DNA of 64,000 nucleotides, from contig JBEKIX010000007.1 in NCBI GenBank assembly GCA_050011535.1, positions 1 to 64,000 on the forward strand, in the 5' to 3' direction. The DNA is from JAFNAG01 sp050011535 (GTDB taxonomy: Bacteria > Acidobacteriota > UBA6911). Below the pieces are notes generated by a model. That model had not been told where the DNA came from and did not search any database. It saw nothing but the letters and a program-made list of their open reading frames with translations. Each line of letters starts with the position of its first letter. The first letter of the stretch is position 1. The translations under genes and the position numbers were made by a program. Shown here piece after piece: positions 49,999 to 58,128 of the stretch.

Positions 49999-52008
49999 AT
50001 GGACAAGTTAGATCAAAAATCTGGAGCCCGCGCACCCGATATTCCACGGGCAACGGTCGATATTCGCGATTTTGCCATTTACCTGTTGCTGGTCGTCAGC
50101 ACGCTGGCAGCGTACAGCCAGGTTCGGAGCTATGAATTCGTCACCTATGACGATCCGGAATACGTCACCGCGAATCCCATCGTGCGGTCCGGGCTCACGC
50201 TCCACGGCCTGACGTGGGCGTTCACGACCGATCGGGATGGCAACTGGTTTCCGCTTACATGGCTGTCTCACATGGCGGATTCACAGTTCTTCGGACAGCG
50301 CAGTGGGTTGCATCACCTGACGAACGTGCTGCTCCACACGCTCAGCGCTCTGCTTCTGTTTGCGCTCCTCAAGAGGATGACAGGTTCGCGCTGGCGCAGC
50401 GCGGTGGTCGCCGCCCTATTTGCTCTCCACCCCTTGCATGTCGAATCGGTGGCATGGGTGGCGGAAAGGAAGGACGTCCTCTGTGGGCTGTTCTGGATGC
50501 TTACTCTTCTGGGATACGCACACTACGTCGAACGGCCCAGACTCGGCCGCTATGTGCTTGTGGTCATCCCATTTTGTCTCGGCCTGATGTCGAAGCCAAT
50601 GATCATCACGCTGCCGTTTGTGCTTCTGCTGCTGGACGTTTGGCCGCTGCGCCGCTTATCCTTCAAGAAATCCGCTCCAGCCGGTAGGACAAAGAAAAAA
50701 GGACAGTCAAGCGTGGAGCCAAAGGCAAAGACGGCGGGTATTCTATGGGAGAAGGCGCCGCTCTTCGCGCTCTCCGCGTGTTCTGCCGTCGTGACCTACC
50801 TCGTTCAACAACGGGGCGGAGCCGTCGTTCCTGCGAACTGGATTCCCCTGGGAGCGCGCATCGCAAATGCCCTGGTTTCCTACGTAGCCTATATCTGGCA
50901 AGTGTTCTGGCCCTCCCGGCTTGTCGTGTTTTATCCGCATCCGACGTCCCTGCCGGCATGGGAAACCTTGGGCGCGGGACTGGTTCTGGCGGGTGTTTCC
51001 ATTCTCGTCCTCCGCTTACTTCCTCGTCTGCCGTATCTTGCCGTCGGGTGGTTCTGGTACCTGGGCACACTCGTCCCCGTGATCGGCCTGGTTCAAGTCG
51101 GGATGCAATCCAGGGCAGATCGATACACGTACTTGCCGCTGGTCGGGATATTCCTGTTGGTGACATGGGGCGTGGCGGATGTCTTTCAACGATGGCCGAC
51201 TGGAAAACATGCGCTGGGCACTATCGCAGTCGCCGCGTGCTGCGCTTGTCTGATTCTGACATGGCATCAAGTTCAGAATTGGAAGAACAGCGCAGCGCTC
51301 TTCACGCATGCCGCAGTGGCTTCGACTCACAACTATATTGGGTACTACGGTCTGGGAGGCGTCCTCCGGGACCAGGGCCGGTTCGCCGAAGCCGTCACGT
51401 TTTATGGCGAAGCCGCGCGCCTGTTTCCGAGCTTTGCGGGCGCTCACAGCGGCCTTGCGGGTGTTTATTTGAAGCAGGGACGGATCAACGAGGCAATCAA
51501 GGAACTGACAGAAGCGATCCGTCTGTCCCCCGCTACCGTCGAGGACAGGATCAGCATGGGAATCGCACTGAACAAGCTGGGCAAGGGAGCCGATGCAGCG
51601 GCCGAACTGCTCGAAGCGATCCGACTGGACCCCGATTCCGCGGATGCTCACTACAATTTGGGGATTGTCTATGCCGGGATGGGGAAAACGGACGATGCCA
51701 CGGCACAATTCGAACTGGCCGTTCGGCTGGAACCGGACCGTCCCGAGACCTATTACAATCTGGGCAACGCACTGGCCGTCCAGGGAAAGATGAGCGAAGC
51801 CATCGCTGAATTTACGACGGCGATCCAGTTGAGGCCAAATTACGGAAACGCCCACAATAATCTGGGCAGCGCACTGGCAAACATGGGACGAATTGACGAG
51901 GCGGTCGAGCACTTTTCCGAGGCCGTCCGGCTCATGCCCGAATCCGAAGAGGCGCGGCGCAATCTCGAATACGCCACGTCCCTTCGAACCAAGCCCATAA
52001 AAAAGTAG
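49999..52008 (+). CDS. membrane glycosyltransferase-like protein with TPRs (paralogue 3)
   Basis: A 669-residue protein with about ten membrane helices and six C-terminal TPRs. It is closest to paralogue 1: YEFVTYDDPEYVTANPIV (about 50), LFALHPLHVESVAWVAERKD (about 134-153) and YLGTLVPVIGLVQVGMQS. The DDP motif and the HVESVAW block are shared by all three copies, so they likely form the active site. A basic cytosolic insert (AGRTKKKGQSSVEPKAK, about 230) is unique to this copy. No good ribosome binding site precedes ATG 49999. Its stop is followed by an R2 palindrome. Confidence 0.8.
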   Translation: MDKLDQKSGARAPDIPRATVDIRDFAIYLLLVVSTLAAYSQVRSYEFVTYDDPEYVTANPIVRSGLTLHGLTWAFTTDRDGNWFPLTWLSHMADSQFFGQRSGLHHLTNVLLHTLSALLLFALLKRMTGSRWRSAVVAALFALHPLHVESVAWVAERKDVLCGLFWMLTLLGYAHYVERPRLGRYVLVVIPFCLGLMSKPMIITLPFVLLLLDVWPLRRLSFKKSAPAGRTKKKGQSSVEPKAKTAGILWEKAPLFALSACSAVVTYLVQQRGGAVVPANWIPLGARIANALVSYVAYIWQVFWPSRLVVFYPHPTSLPAWETLGAGLVLAGVSILVLRLLPRLPYLAVGWFWYLGTLVPVIGLVQVGMQSRADRYTYLPLVGIFLLVTWGVADVFQRWPTGKHALGTIAVAACCACLILTWHQVQNWKNSAALFTHAAVASTHNYIGYYGLGGVLRDQGRFAEAVTFYGEAARLFPSFAGAHSGLAGVYLKQGRINEAIKELTEAIRLSPATVEDRISMGIALNKLGKGADAAAELLEAIRLDPDSADAHYNLGIVYAGMGKTDDATAQFELAVRLEPDRPETYYNLGNALAVQGKMSEAIAEFTTAIQLRPNYGNAHNNLGSALANMGRIDEAVEHFSEAVRLMPESEEARRNLEYATSLRTKPIKK

Positions 52009-52010
52009 TC

Positions 52011-52105
52011 CTGCGAAATTGAGGACAGCTAGGGTTTTCGCCTTGCCTTCTTGAATCTGCCGAAGGTGTCCCGGCGAAAACAGGCAGCTGTCCCCAATTT
52101 CGCAG
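52011..52105. repeat. R2 palindromic element
   Basis: CTGCGAAATTGAGGACAGCT and the inverted AGCTGTCCCCAATTTCGCAG with GGTTTTCGCC / GGCGAAAAC and core GAATCTGCCGAAG. Confidence 0.85.
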
Positions 52106-52302
52106 TGTTGACTTAGCCGAGACCTATCCTTATGATAGATTCGGGTTTACATCGATGAGGCTGAGGAGCATTTCCTGCTCTCCCCTTCCCTTGATTTGGG
52201 CTGTGTAGCACTCTACATTGCCAAAACAGATTTTTGGCTTCTTGTGTGTTTTAGAATCAGGTTTTTTGTTTCCTGTGGACCTGCATGGCCTGAAAGCGAG
52301 AG

Positions 52303-54555
52303 GTGGATTTGGCGTCGCCATTCAAGAGAGAAAACCTGACGGCTTCGACCCACACGAAGAGCCGGATAGGCTTCGAGATTGAGGCTCTGCGGCAGAAGAT
52401 CACTGATCTGGAAAGCCTCGAATTCGAGCTGACAAGGGCGGAGCTGGCTTTGAACGCTGCCGGCACCCAACCGGAGCCGGCGACCGCAGATCAGCTCAGG
52501 AGAGAAATCAAGGAACGCCTCGGATATTTCCCTCTTTCATTCGCGCCCGCGGCGGATATTCCGGAAGTGCTAAGGAACCTTTGGCAACAAGCCCTGGCCG
52601 CGTATTACGACAATCCTCTCCCGGCGCTGATAAAGGAAAAACTGTTCGTCCAGCTCGCGCGCTATTGTGCCGGGCCCTATTCTATCGTCACACACAGCTG
52701 CATCCTCCACAGCCTAGGGACCGCGGCCTCGGAGGTGCTCCGGCTCCTTCAACAGCCCACGCCTTCCCCCGAAGAAGATCTGGATGGCATCATCAGCACT
52801 TTGTCCTCGGTTTCCCCTCCGATCGCCGCCTGGCCGGAACCGGATTCGGATCTCGAAGAAGCTTTCTTGCGCGGCTGCATTTTGTTTTTTCTCAGGCCCG
52901 CGGATGCCGAAGCGTGCCACGTGCAGATCCGGCGCCTGCTTAACACAAAGAACTATGAGCATCTGATAGGTTTTTTGTCATATGTGAAGGCGTTTCACGT
53001 GTGGCTGGAGGCTCATCCCGAAATCTCCTACCATTCCGACCCCCAGGTCCGGGCAAACATCATCGATCTGCTTCGTGAGGAGCCGCGCCTGGCGGCGCTG
53101 TTCCGCAATTACTATCGGGAATTCGGCATTGACCGCCGCCGGCTGGCAGCAGAGCAAGCGCTGCGTGCGAGCGAGGAGCGCTACCGCGAGCTGTTTGAAA
53201 ATGCCAACGATATGGTCTACACCATGGATTTCGAAGGCAATTTGACTTCGCTCAACAAAGCCGCCGAGAGGATTACAGGCTACTCGCGCGCGGAAGCGCT
53301 GCGCATGAAGCTCGAGCAGTTTGTCGCGCCTGGTCACGAGGGAGTTGTGCGCAAGATGCTGGAGCGGCAGGAGAGCGTTGCGCCGCACGAACTCGAGATT
53401 GTTACCAAGGCAGGACACCTGGTCGCGCTGGAGATAAGCACGCATATCATCTCCAGGGACGGAGTGCTGCTCGGCGTGCAGGGAATCGCCCGCGACATCA
53501 CGGAGCGAAAGAAAACCGAGGAAGCCCTCCAGCAGGCAAAGCAGAACCTCGAAGCCTGGGTGGACGAGCTCGAGCAGCGCACTCGCGAAATGACATTGCT
53601 CAGCGAGATGGGCGACATGTTACGCGCCTGTCTCACTACGGACGAGGCATACACCGTAATCGTCCGGGTGGCGCAACAGCTCTTCCCGGGCCGCGACGGC
53701 GCGCTCTATGTCATAACATCCTCGCGCAACCTCGTCGAAGCGGTGGCCGTGTGGGGGGATGCATCCTCCCTCGAACGTGTCTTCCCTCCCGATGAGTGCT
53801 GGGCGCTGCGCCGCGGCCGCGTGCATTGGGTCGAGGACTCGAGCCTCGGCCTGTTGTGCAAGCATCTTCCCCATCCCTCTCCGGAAGGGTATTTGTGCGT
53901 GCCGATGATGGCGCAGAGTGAGGCCTTGGGCATATTCTACCTCTCGCAACCCGCAAACCTGCGCTTGACTGAGGCCAAACAGCGGCTCGCCGTGGCTATG
54001 GCCGAGCACATCGCGATGGCTGTGTCCAACTTGAAGCTGCATGAAACCCTGCGTAGCCAATCGATCCGTGACCCGCTCACGGGTTTGTTCAACCGCCGTT
54101 TCATGGAGGAGTCGCTTGCGCTCGAGTTGCGCCGCGCGACGCGCAACCAGCGCTCCCTGGGCGTGATCATGCTCGACCTCGATCGCTTCAAGCACTTCAA
54201 CGACACCTACGGCCATGATGCCGGAGATACTTTGCTACGCGAATTGGGCACGTTGCTCCAGGCAAACATCCGCGGCGAGGACATCGCCTGCCGTTACGGA
54301 GGAGAGGAGTTCACTCTGATCCTGCCGGAAGGCAGCGCCGAGGTGATTCAGCAGCGCGCGGAGGCGGTGCGGGAAGCCATCAAGCGCCTCGACGTCCTGC
54401 ATCGAGGCCAGCCTCTCGGCCGCATCGCGGCATCACTCGGAGTCGCGATTTTCCCCGAGCATGGCCGCACCGGAGAAGCGCTGCTGCAGGCAGCCGACGC
54501 CGCTCTCTATCAGAGCAAGGCCGCCGGCGGAGACTTCGTCACAACCGCCAAGTAA
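52303..54555 (+). CDS. AhpD-like/PAS/GAF/GGDEF diguanylate cyclase
   Basis: A 750-residue cytosolic protein, paralogue of the gene at 36456 but with one PAS domain. Order: short coiled helix (IEALRQKITDLESLEFEL), AhpD-like domain (about 65-275, PALIKEKLFVQLARYC, then GPYSIVTH, redox Cys replaced), PAS/PAC (about 295-410), GAF (about 435-580), GGDEF (about 590-750). The active site is intact: MLDLDRFKHFNDTYGHDAGD and CRYGGEEFTLIL (about 663-674), with inhibitory RGED five residues earlier. It should make c-di-GMP. The start is uncertain: GTG 52303 or TTG 52309, with AGAGGTGG around them. Confidence 0.88.
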   Translation: MDLASPFKRENLTASTHTKSRIGFEIEALRQKITDLESLEFELTRAELALNAAGTQPEPATADQLRREIKERLGYFPLSFAPAADIPEVLRNLWQQALAAYYDNPLPALIKEKLFVQLARYCAGPYSIVTHSCILHSLGTAASEVLRLLQQPTPSPEEDLDGIISTLSSVSPPIAAWPEPDSDLEEAFLRGCILFFLRPADAEACHVQIRRLLNTKNYEHLIGFLSYVKAFHVWLEAHPEISYHSDPQVRANIIDLLREEPRLAALFRNYYREFGIDRRRLAAEQALRASEERYRELFENANDMVYTMDFEGNLTSLNKAAERITGYSRAEALRMKLEQFVAPGHEGVVRKMLERQESVAPHELEIVTKAGHLVALEISTHIISRDGVLLGVQGIARDITERKKTEEALQQAKQNLEAWVDELEQRTREMTLLSEMGDMLRACLTTDEAYTVIVRVAQQLFPGRDGALYVITSSRNLVEAVAVWGDASSLERVFPPDECWALRRGRVHWVEDSSLGLLCKHLPHPSPEGYLCVPMMAQSEALGIFYLSQPANLRLTEAKQRLAVAMAEHIAMAVSNLKLHETLRSQSIRDPLTGLFNRRFMEESLALELRRATRNQRSLGVIMLDLDRFKHFNDTYGHDAGDTLLRELGTLLQANIRGEDIACRYGGEEFTLILPEGSAEVIQQRAEAVREAIKRLDVLHRGQPLGRIAASLGVAIFPEHGRTGEALLQAADAALYQSKAAGGDFVTTAK

Positions 54556-54998
54556 TTTCTGTCGCCCCTGCCGGGGCTCTTGCGGAACTCCTCCTGACCG
54601 GGGGCCGCGCGCTGTGCGCTTGGCCCCAGCTACTGTCGCTGACCCTCCGGGTCAGGCGCTTCACCGGCGATCCACGGCAGATGCTAAATCAGAACTCCGG
54701 ATCACGTGCTGAATCGAAGCCCTACCCTGCGTCCCGTAGGGACGCCGTGAAAATAGCCCGGCACTTCAGTGCCGGGATTAGGCATCAGGTTAGGCAGGAG
54801 TCCCGTAGGGACGAATGACGCGAAGACCACGATGATGGACTTAAAATCCAATACGACAATAGGTACATATGGGAACAACTCAGTCGTCCCTACGGGACTT
54901 GCCGCGGCGATATCCGACGTTCCCGGCACTGAAGTGCCGGGCTGCTCTCGTTGCGTCCCTAACGGGACGCACAACTCCTCGCTTCTTTTCGCATCTCC
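54556..54998. other. intergenic region with palindromes
   Basis: No gene is seen. GCCCCTGCCGGGGC and TGACCCTCCGGGTCA hairpins (54563-54656) are followed by the R5 element. It separates convergent genes. Confidence 0.5.
54728..54968. repeat. R5 nested palindrome
   Basis: Order: GTCCCGTAGGGAC, CCCGGCACTTCAGTGCCGGG, GTCCCGTAGGGAC, a centre with CCAATACGAC, GTCCCTACGGGAC, CCCGGCACTGAAGTGCCGGG, GTCCCTAACGGGAC. The outer blocks mirror one another. A copy of almost the same length is at 62867-63108. Confidence 0.9.
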
Positions 54999-55964
54999 TT
55001 ACTTCTTTTGATGGGATTCATACAAGGCGGCAAGCCGATTCATGAATGTCTGCCGATAGTCGTCGGATAGCGCGATCGCGCTCACTTTGCTCGACGAGTC
55101 CAGGCTGATCGCGCCGCTGGGCGCATTGTAGTCATAGGGCACGCCGGACGGATCCCTCGGCACAAAGCTGATGAGTCCGGCTCGCACCAGGCCATCCAGA
55201 GTCGGGGGACGCGCGCCGTGGGTGGCCGCATATTTCTCCACGAAAAACTCGAGTGTCCAGATGTCCTCGTCGGCCTGGATGCCGGCGAGGTGTTTTCTGG
55301 CGTTTTCCTTCACATCGGCGCGCGTGGATCTTTCAAGCTCGCGCCGCCACAAATCCTTGGCGGTATCCACGGCGCCGCCTTCCGAAAAGCCGCGCGCAGC
55401 TAGAGCTTCTATCCAGGGCGGGCTTCCTGGGATGCGTGTGGCTGCCAACCATGTCTGGCCTGCATTCCGGTAATCATGCAGATACCAGAAATAGACAAAC
55501 CCCTTGTCGAACCGGAGCCGCCACTCTTCCGGCTGCTGCGCGATTCCCTTGTCGAGCAGCCGGATTGCCTCGAGCGGCTGTCCGGCGCCAAGGGGATCAG
55601 GCTCAGCCAGGAATATACTTCCGGCGCAGTAAACATCCAGCATCTGCGGATCCAAAGTGGTAACGATGTCCAGCAGCGCGGGGAGGTTTTTGTAGCGTAT
55701 CCGCCTGCGTGCCGCTTCCTCTCGGCGCCCGTAGTACTGAATGGCGCGCATCCAATAGGCGTCGGCCAGAAGGCTGTCGTAACCGAGCGCCATGGCCTTC
55801 ACGGCGCCGGGAGAAGAAAAATAGAGGATGTCCGGATCGACTGCGTCGCCCGGCCGGAGGGAATCCATTCGATCCTGTACCGGCTTCACGAGTGATGCAG
55901 CCGCCAGTAACGCAATGCCTGGGAGCCAGCGGCGCCAGGCCAACAGCCGGATGCGCGATTTCAT
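54999..55964 (-). CDS. TPR-like protein paired with ABC-2 permease
   Basis: A 321-residue protein with an N-terminal hydrophobic anchor (WLPGIALLAAASLV). Its middle is helical and TPR-like (AYWMRAIQYYGRREEAARRR, LDIVTTLDPQMLDVYCAGSI, WRLRFDKGFVYFWYLHDYRN). The C terminus has RPPTLDGLVRAGLISFVPRD followed by VPYDYNAPSGAI, like the Gly/Pro end of pseudopilin-associated proteins. It starts inside the end of the permease gene (4-base overlap), so it is probably a periplasmic partner of that transporter. I cannot name a characterised family. Confidence 0.7.
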   Translation of the reverse strand: MKSRIRLLAWRRWLPGIALLAAASLVKPVQDRMDSLRPGDAVDPDILYFSSPGAVKAMALGYDSLLADAYWMRAIQYYGRREEAARRRIRYKNLPALLDIVTTLDPQMLDVYCAGSIFLAEPDPLGAGQPLEAIRLLDKGIAQQPEEWRLRFDKGFVYFWYLHDYRNAGQTWLAATRIPGSPPWIEALAARGFSEGGAVDTAKDLWRRELERSTRADVKENARKHLAGIQADEDIWTLEFFVEKYAATHGARPPTLDGLVRAGLISFVPRDPSGVPYDYNAPSGAISLDSSSKVSAIALSDDYRQTFMNRLAALYESHQKK

Positions 55965-56752
55965 TTGAAATCCCTGCGCGAAAATATGGCCGCGGCAATC
56001 GCCAGCAGGATCGCGGAATACAGGAACGCATACATCGTGGCCCAGCCGACGGCTGCCGCGCGGATCGGTTCATAATAGGCCGCGCTCCGGATCACGTTGC
56101 GGCTGTCGACCACGTTGAAATTTGAGATGTTGGGCAGGACGTAATAGAGGACCTCGGCAACGATTTCAGCCGTGGCGGCCTTCGTCAGTTGTGCGAATTT
56201 GAGCAGGTCCGCATTGAAATGTCCGATGACCCAGAGAAAAAATGTGAACAGCGCCGACAACGCGGGTGTCGAGAACGACGAAAAGAGCAAGGCCACAGCC
56301 GTCGTCAACGCCAGCGAGAGGAAGATCAGATAAACCGCGGGGAGGAGGCGCAGGCAGTTCTCCAATGAGATGCCGCCATTAAAGGCAAGCGTGAGCTCGA
56401 GGCCGGCGGTCATGATGACGACGTTCGCCAAAAGCGTGATGAGCAGGCCAAGGTACTTGCCTAGAATGAATTCCCACCGGTGCACCGGCTTGGCAAGCAG
56501 CGCAAATACTGTGCGCCGTTCCAACTCTTTGTAGACCAGACCGATGCCGATGAAGATGGCAATCAGCGTCCCGAATATGGATATCGAGGACAGACCCAGA
56601 TCGACGATGACCTTGTCCTCATAACCCAGCGTCAGCTGCCCCAGGATAAGTGAGCTCAGAATCATCAGGAGCGCGAACAGTATCAGGTCATAGAGAATCT
56701 TGTCCCTGATGTTCTCGCGAAAGGTATTCAGGGCGATGGCCAGTACTTTCAT
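55961..56752 (-). CDS. ABC-2 type transporter permease
   Basis: A 263-residue membrane protein with six helices. The opening ALNTFRENIRDKILYDLILF, GIGLVYKELERRTVFALLAK (about 72-91) and WEFILGKYLGLLITLL are typical of ABC-2 permeases of the NosY/GldF sort. It pairs with the ATPase gene upstream at 57164, from which it is separated by about 410 bp with an R4 element. The substrate is unknown. Confidence 0.85.
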   Translation of the reverse strand: MKVLAIALNTFRENIRDKILYDLILFALLMILSSLILGQLTLGYEDKVIVDLGLSSISIFGTLIAIFIGIGLVYKELERRTVFALLAKPVHRWEFILGKYLGLLITLLANVVIMTAGLELTLAFNGGISLENCLRLLPAVYLIFLSLALTTAVALLFSSFSTPALSALFTFFLWVIGHFNADLLKFAQLTKAATAEIVAEVLYYVLPNISNFNVVDSRNVIRSAAYYEPIRAAAVGWATMYAFLYSAILLAIAAAIFSRRDFK

Positions 56753-57163
56753 AATCGTCTTATACAGAGCGTTATAAACAATGCCGCCAGCGAAATAACA
56801 TTCCGGCCGTGCGACAAGTTTTCGGGGTGCCTCGAAAAAACGGTCTTTGAGGCCCGAAGGGCCGACAGTTAGTAGGCCCGGCCGTAAGGCCGGGAGTCGA
56901 TTCCGAATTAAAAACCGAGCGCCGAAGGCGCGGCACCTGAGATTTCAATAGTGCTGCGACTTCGGCGCTACATTGCCTGGCAATCCCTATCCCGGCCTTA
57001 CGGTCGGGCCTGTTCATTACCGGCCCTTCGGGCCTCAAAATCACACTAGCGGACATCAAGAATGGCTTCCCGATCCTCATGTGTGCCTCACGGAATTCAG
57101 ATAACATACAAAATCTCAGCATGCGGCAGAATTCATGTCGTTCCGTATAGCACTCGTCCAAAA
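56753..57163. other. intergenic region with R4 cluster
   Basis: No gene is seen. The R4 element at 56850-57035 splits what looks like one ABC operon, suggesting insertion between ATPase and permease genes. Confidence 0.5.
56850..57035. repeat. R4 nested palindrome
   Basis: Same nested order as at 49714: AGGCCCGAAGGGCC / CGGCCCTTCGGGCCT, AGGCCCGGCCGTAAGGCCGG / CCGGCCTTACGGTCGGGCCT, GAGCGCCGAAGGCGCGGCAC / GTGCTGCGACTTCGGCGCT, with a few substitutions in the right half. Confidence 0.88.
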
Positions 57164-58108
57164 TCATTCGCGCTCGGCGCCGGCGACCTCGCGGAAGAAG
57201 TAATCCTCCAATGACGGCCGGATTGGGTTCACGGAAACCAGGCCGGCGCCGTGCGCTATTGCATAAGAAATGATCTCAGTCACCTGTTGCGGGCGCCCGG
57301 CACGCAACTGCAGGCGCTCGCCCATGGGTGTCATAGCGTCGCACAGAGGCCGCAGTCCGGCAGCTACGTCCGCGCTTATGCCTGCCAGCACGATTTCGTG
57401 CGCCTCGATCCGGACCTTGAGAATGTCGTGCAACGCCCCTACCTGCCGGAGGCGGCCGCGATTCAGAATCGCCACACGGTCGCAGAGCGCTTCGACATCG
57501 GGGAGAATGTGGGAGCTGAAAAAAACCGTGGCACCTCTGCTTTTCAGGCCCAGGATCGCCTGCCGGACTTCCCTTCTGCCCAAGGGGTCGAGCCCTGACA
57601 TCGGTTCGTCCAGAAAGATCACGTCCGGATCGTTGATCATCGCCTGAGCCAGCCCGATGCGCTGAATCATTCCCTTGGAAAACCTGCGCAGCTGAAGCTT
57701 GCGCGCATCACCCAGGCCAAGATCCTCCAGCAGTGAGCGGACTCTGTTGCCGAGCACGGGTTGGGGCATGCCAAAGAGAGTGCCGACGTACCACAGGAGT
57801 TCTTCGGCGGTGAGATAGTCGTAGAAGTAAGGATTCTCGGGCAAATAGCCGATTCGTCGGCGCATCGACACGGAGGTGACCGGCTCACCTAGAATATGAG
57901 CCTGACCTTCTGTGGGCCGGATCAAGCTCATGAGGATCTTCAGAGTAGTCGTCTTGCCGGCGCCGTTGGGACCCAGGAAACCGAAGACCTCGCCACGCTC
58001 CACACTCAGGTTGAGATGGTCCAACGCCCGCACAGGATGCTTCTTCCAGAAGCCGACCTGGAAATCCTTCGTCAGATTCTCGATCTCAATAATCGCCATA
58101 CTCGTCAT
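57164..58108 (-). CDS. ABC transporter ATP-binding protein
   Basis: A 314-residue ABC ATPase. Walker A GPNGAGKTTTLK (about 48), signature LRRFSKGMIQRIGLAQAM (about 139), Walker B DVIFLDEPMSGLDPLG (about 160), switch His in FFSSHILPDVE. The extra C-terminal domain (about 220-314) is usual for ATPases paired with ABC-2 permeases. The partner permease and TPR protein follow on the same strand. Start may be ATG 58108 or ATG 58099; neither has a clear ribosome binding site. Divergent from hyuA with only 20 bases between. Confidence 0.9.
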   Translation of the reverse strand: MTSMAIIEIENLTKDFQVGFWKKHPVRALDHLNLSVERGEVFGFLGPNGAGKTTTLKILMSLIRPTEGQAHILGEPVTSVSMRRRIGYLPENPYFYDYLTAEELLWYVGTLFGMPQPVLGNRVRSLLEDLGLGDARKLQLRRFSKGMIQRIGLAQAMINDPDVIFLDEPMSGLDPLGRREVRQAILGLKSRGATVFFSSHILPDVEALCDRVAILNRGRLRQVGALHDILKVRIEAHEIVLAGISADVAAGLRPLCDAMTPMGERLQLRAGRPQQVTEIISYAIAHGAGLVSVNPIRPSLEDYFFREVAGAERE

Positions 58109-58114
58109 TTCAGT

Positions 58115-58120
58115 TATAAT
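58115..58120 (+). promoter_or_regulatory. possible -10 box giving a leaderless hyuA mRNA
   Basis: TATAAT lies 8 bases before the hyuA ATG, which has no Shine-Dalgarno. If used, transcription would start at or near the ATG. No good -35 is seen, so support is modest. Confidence 0.3.
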
Positions 58121-58128
58121 GCCGGGCT

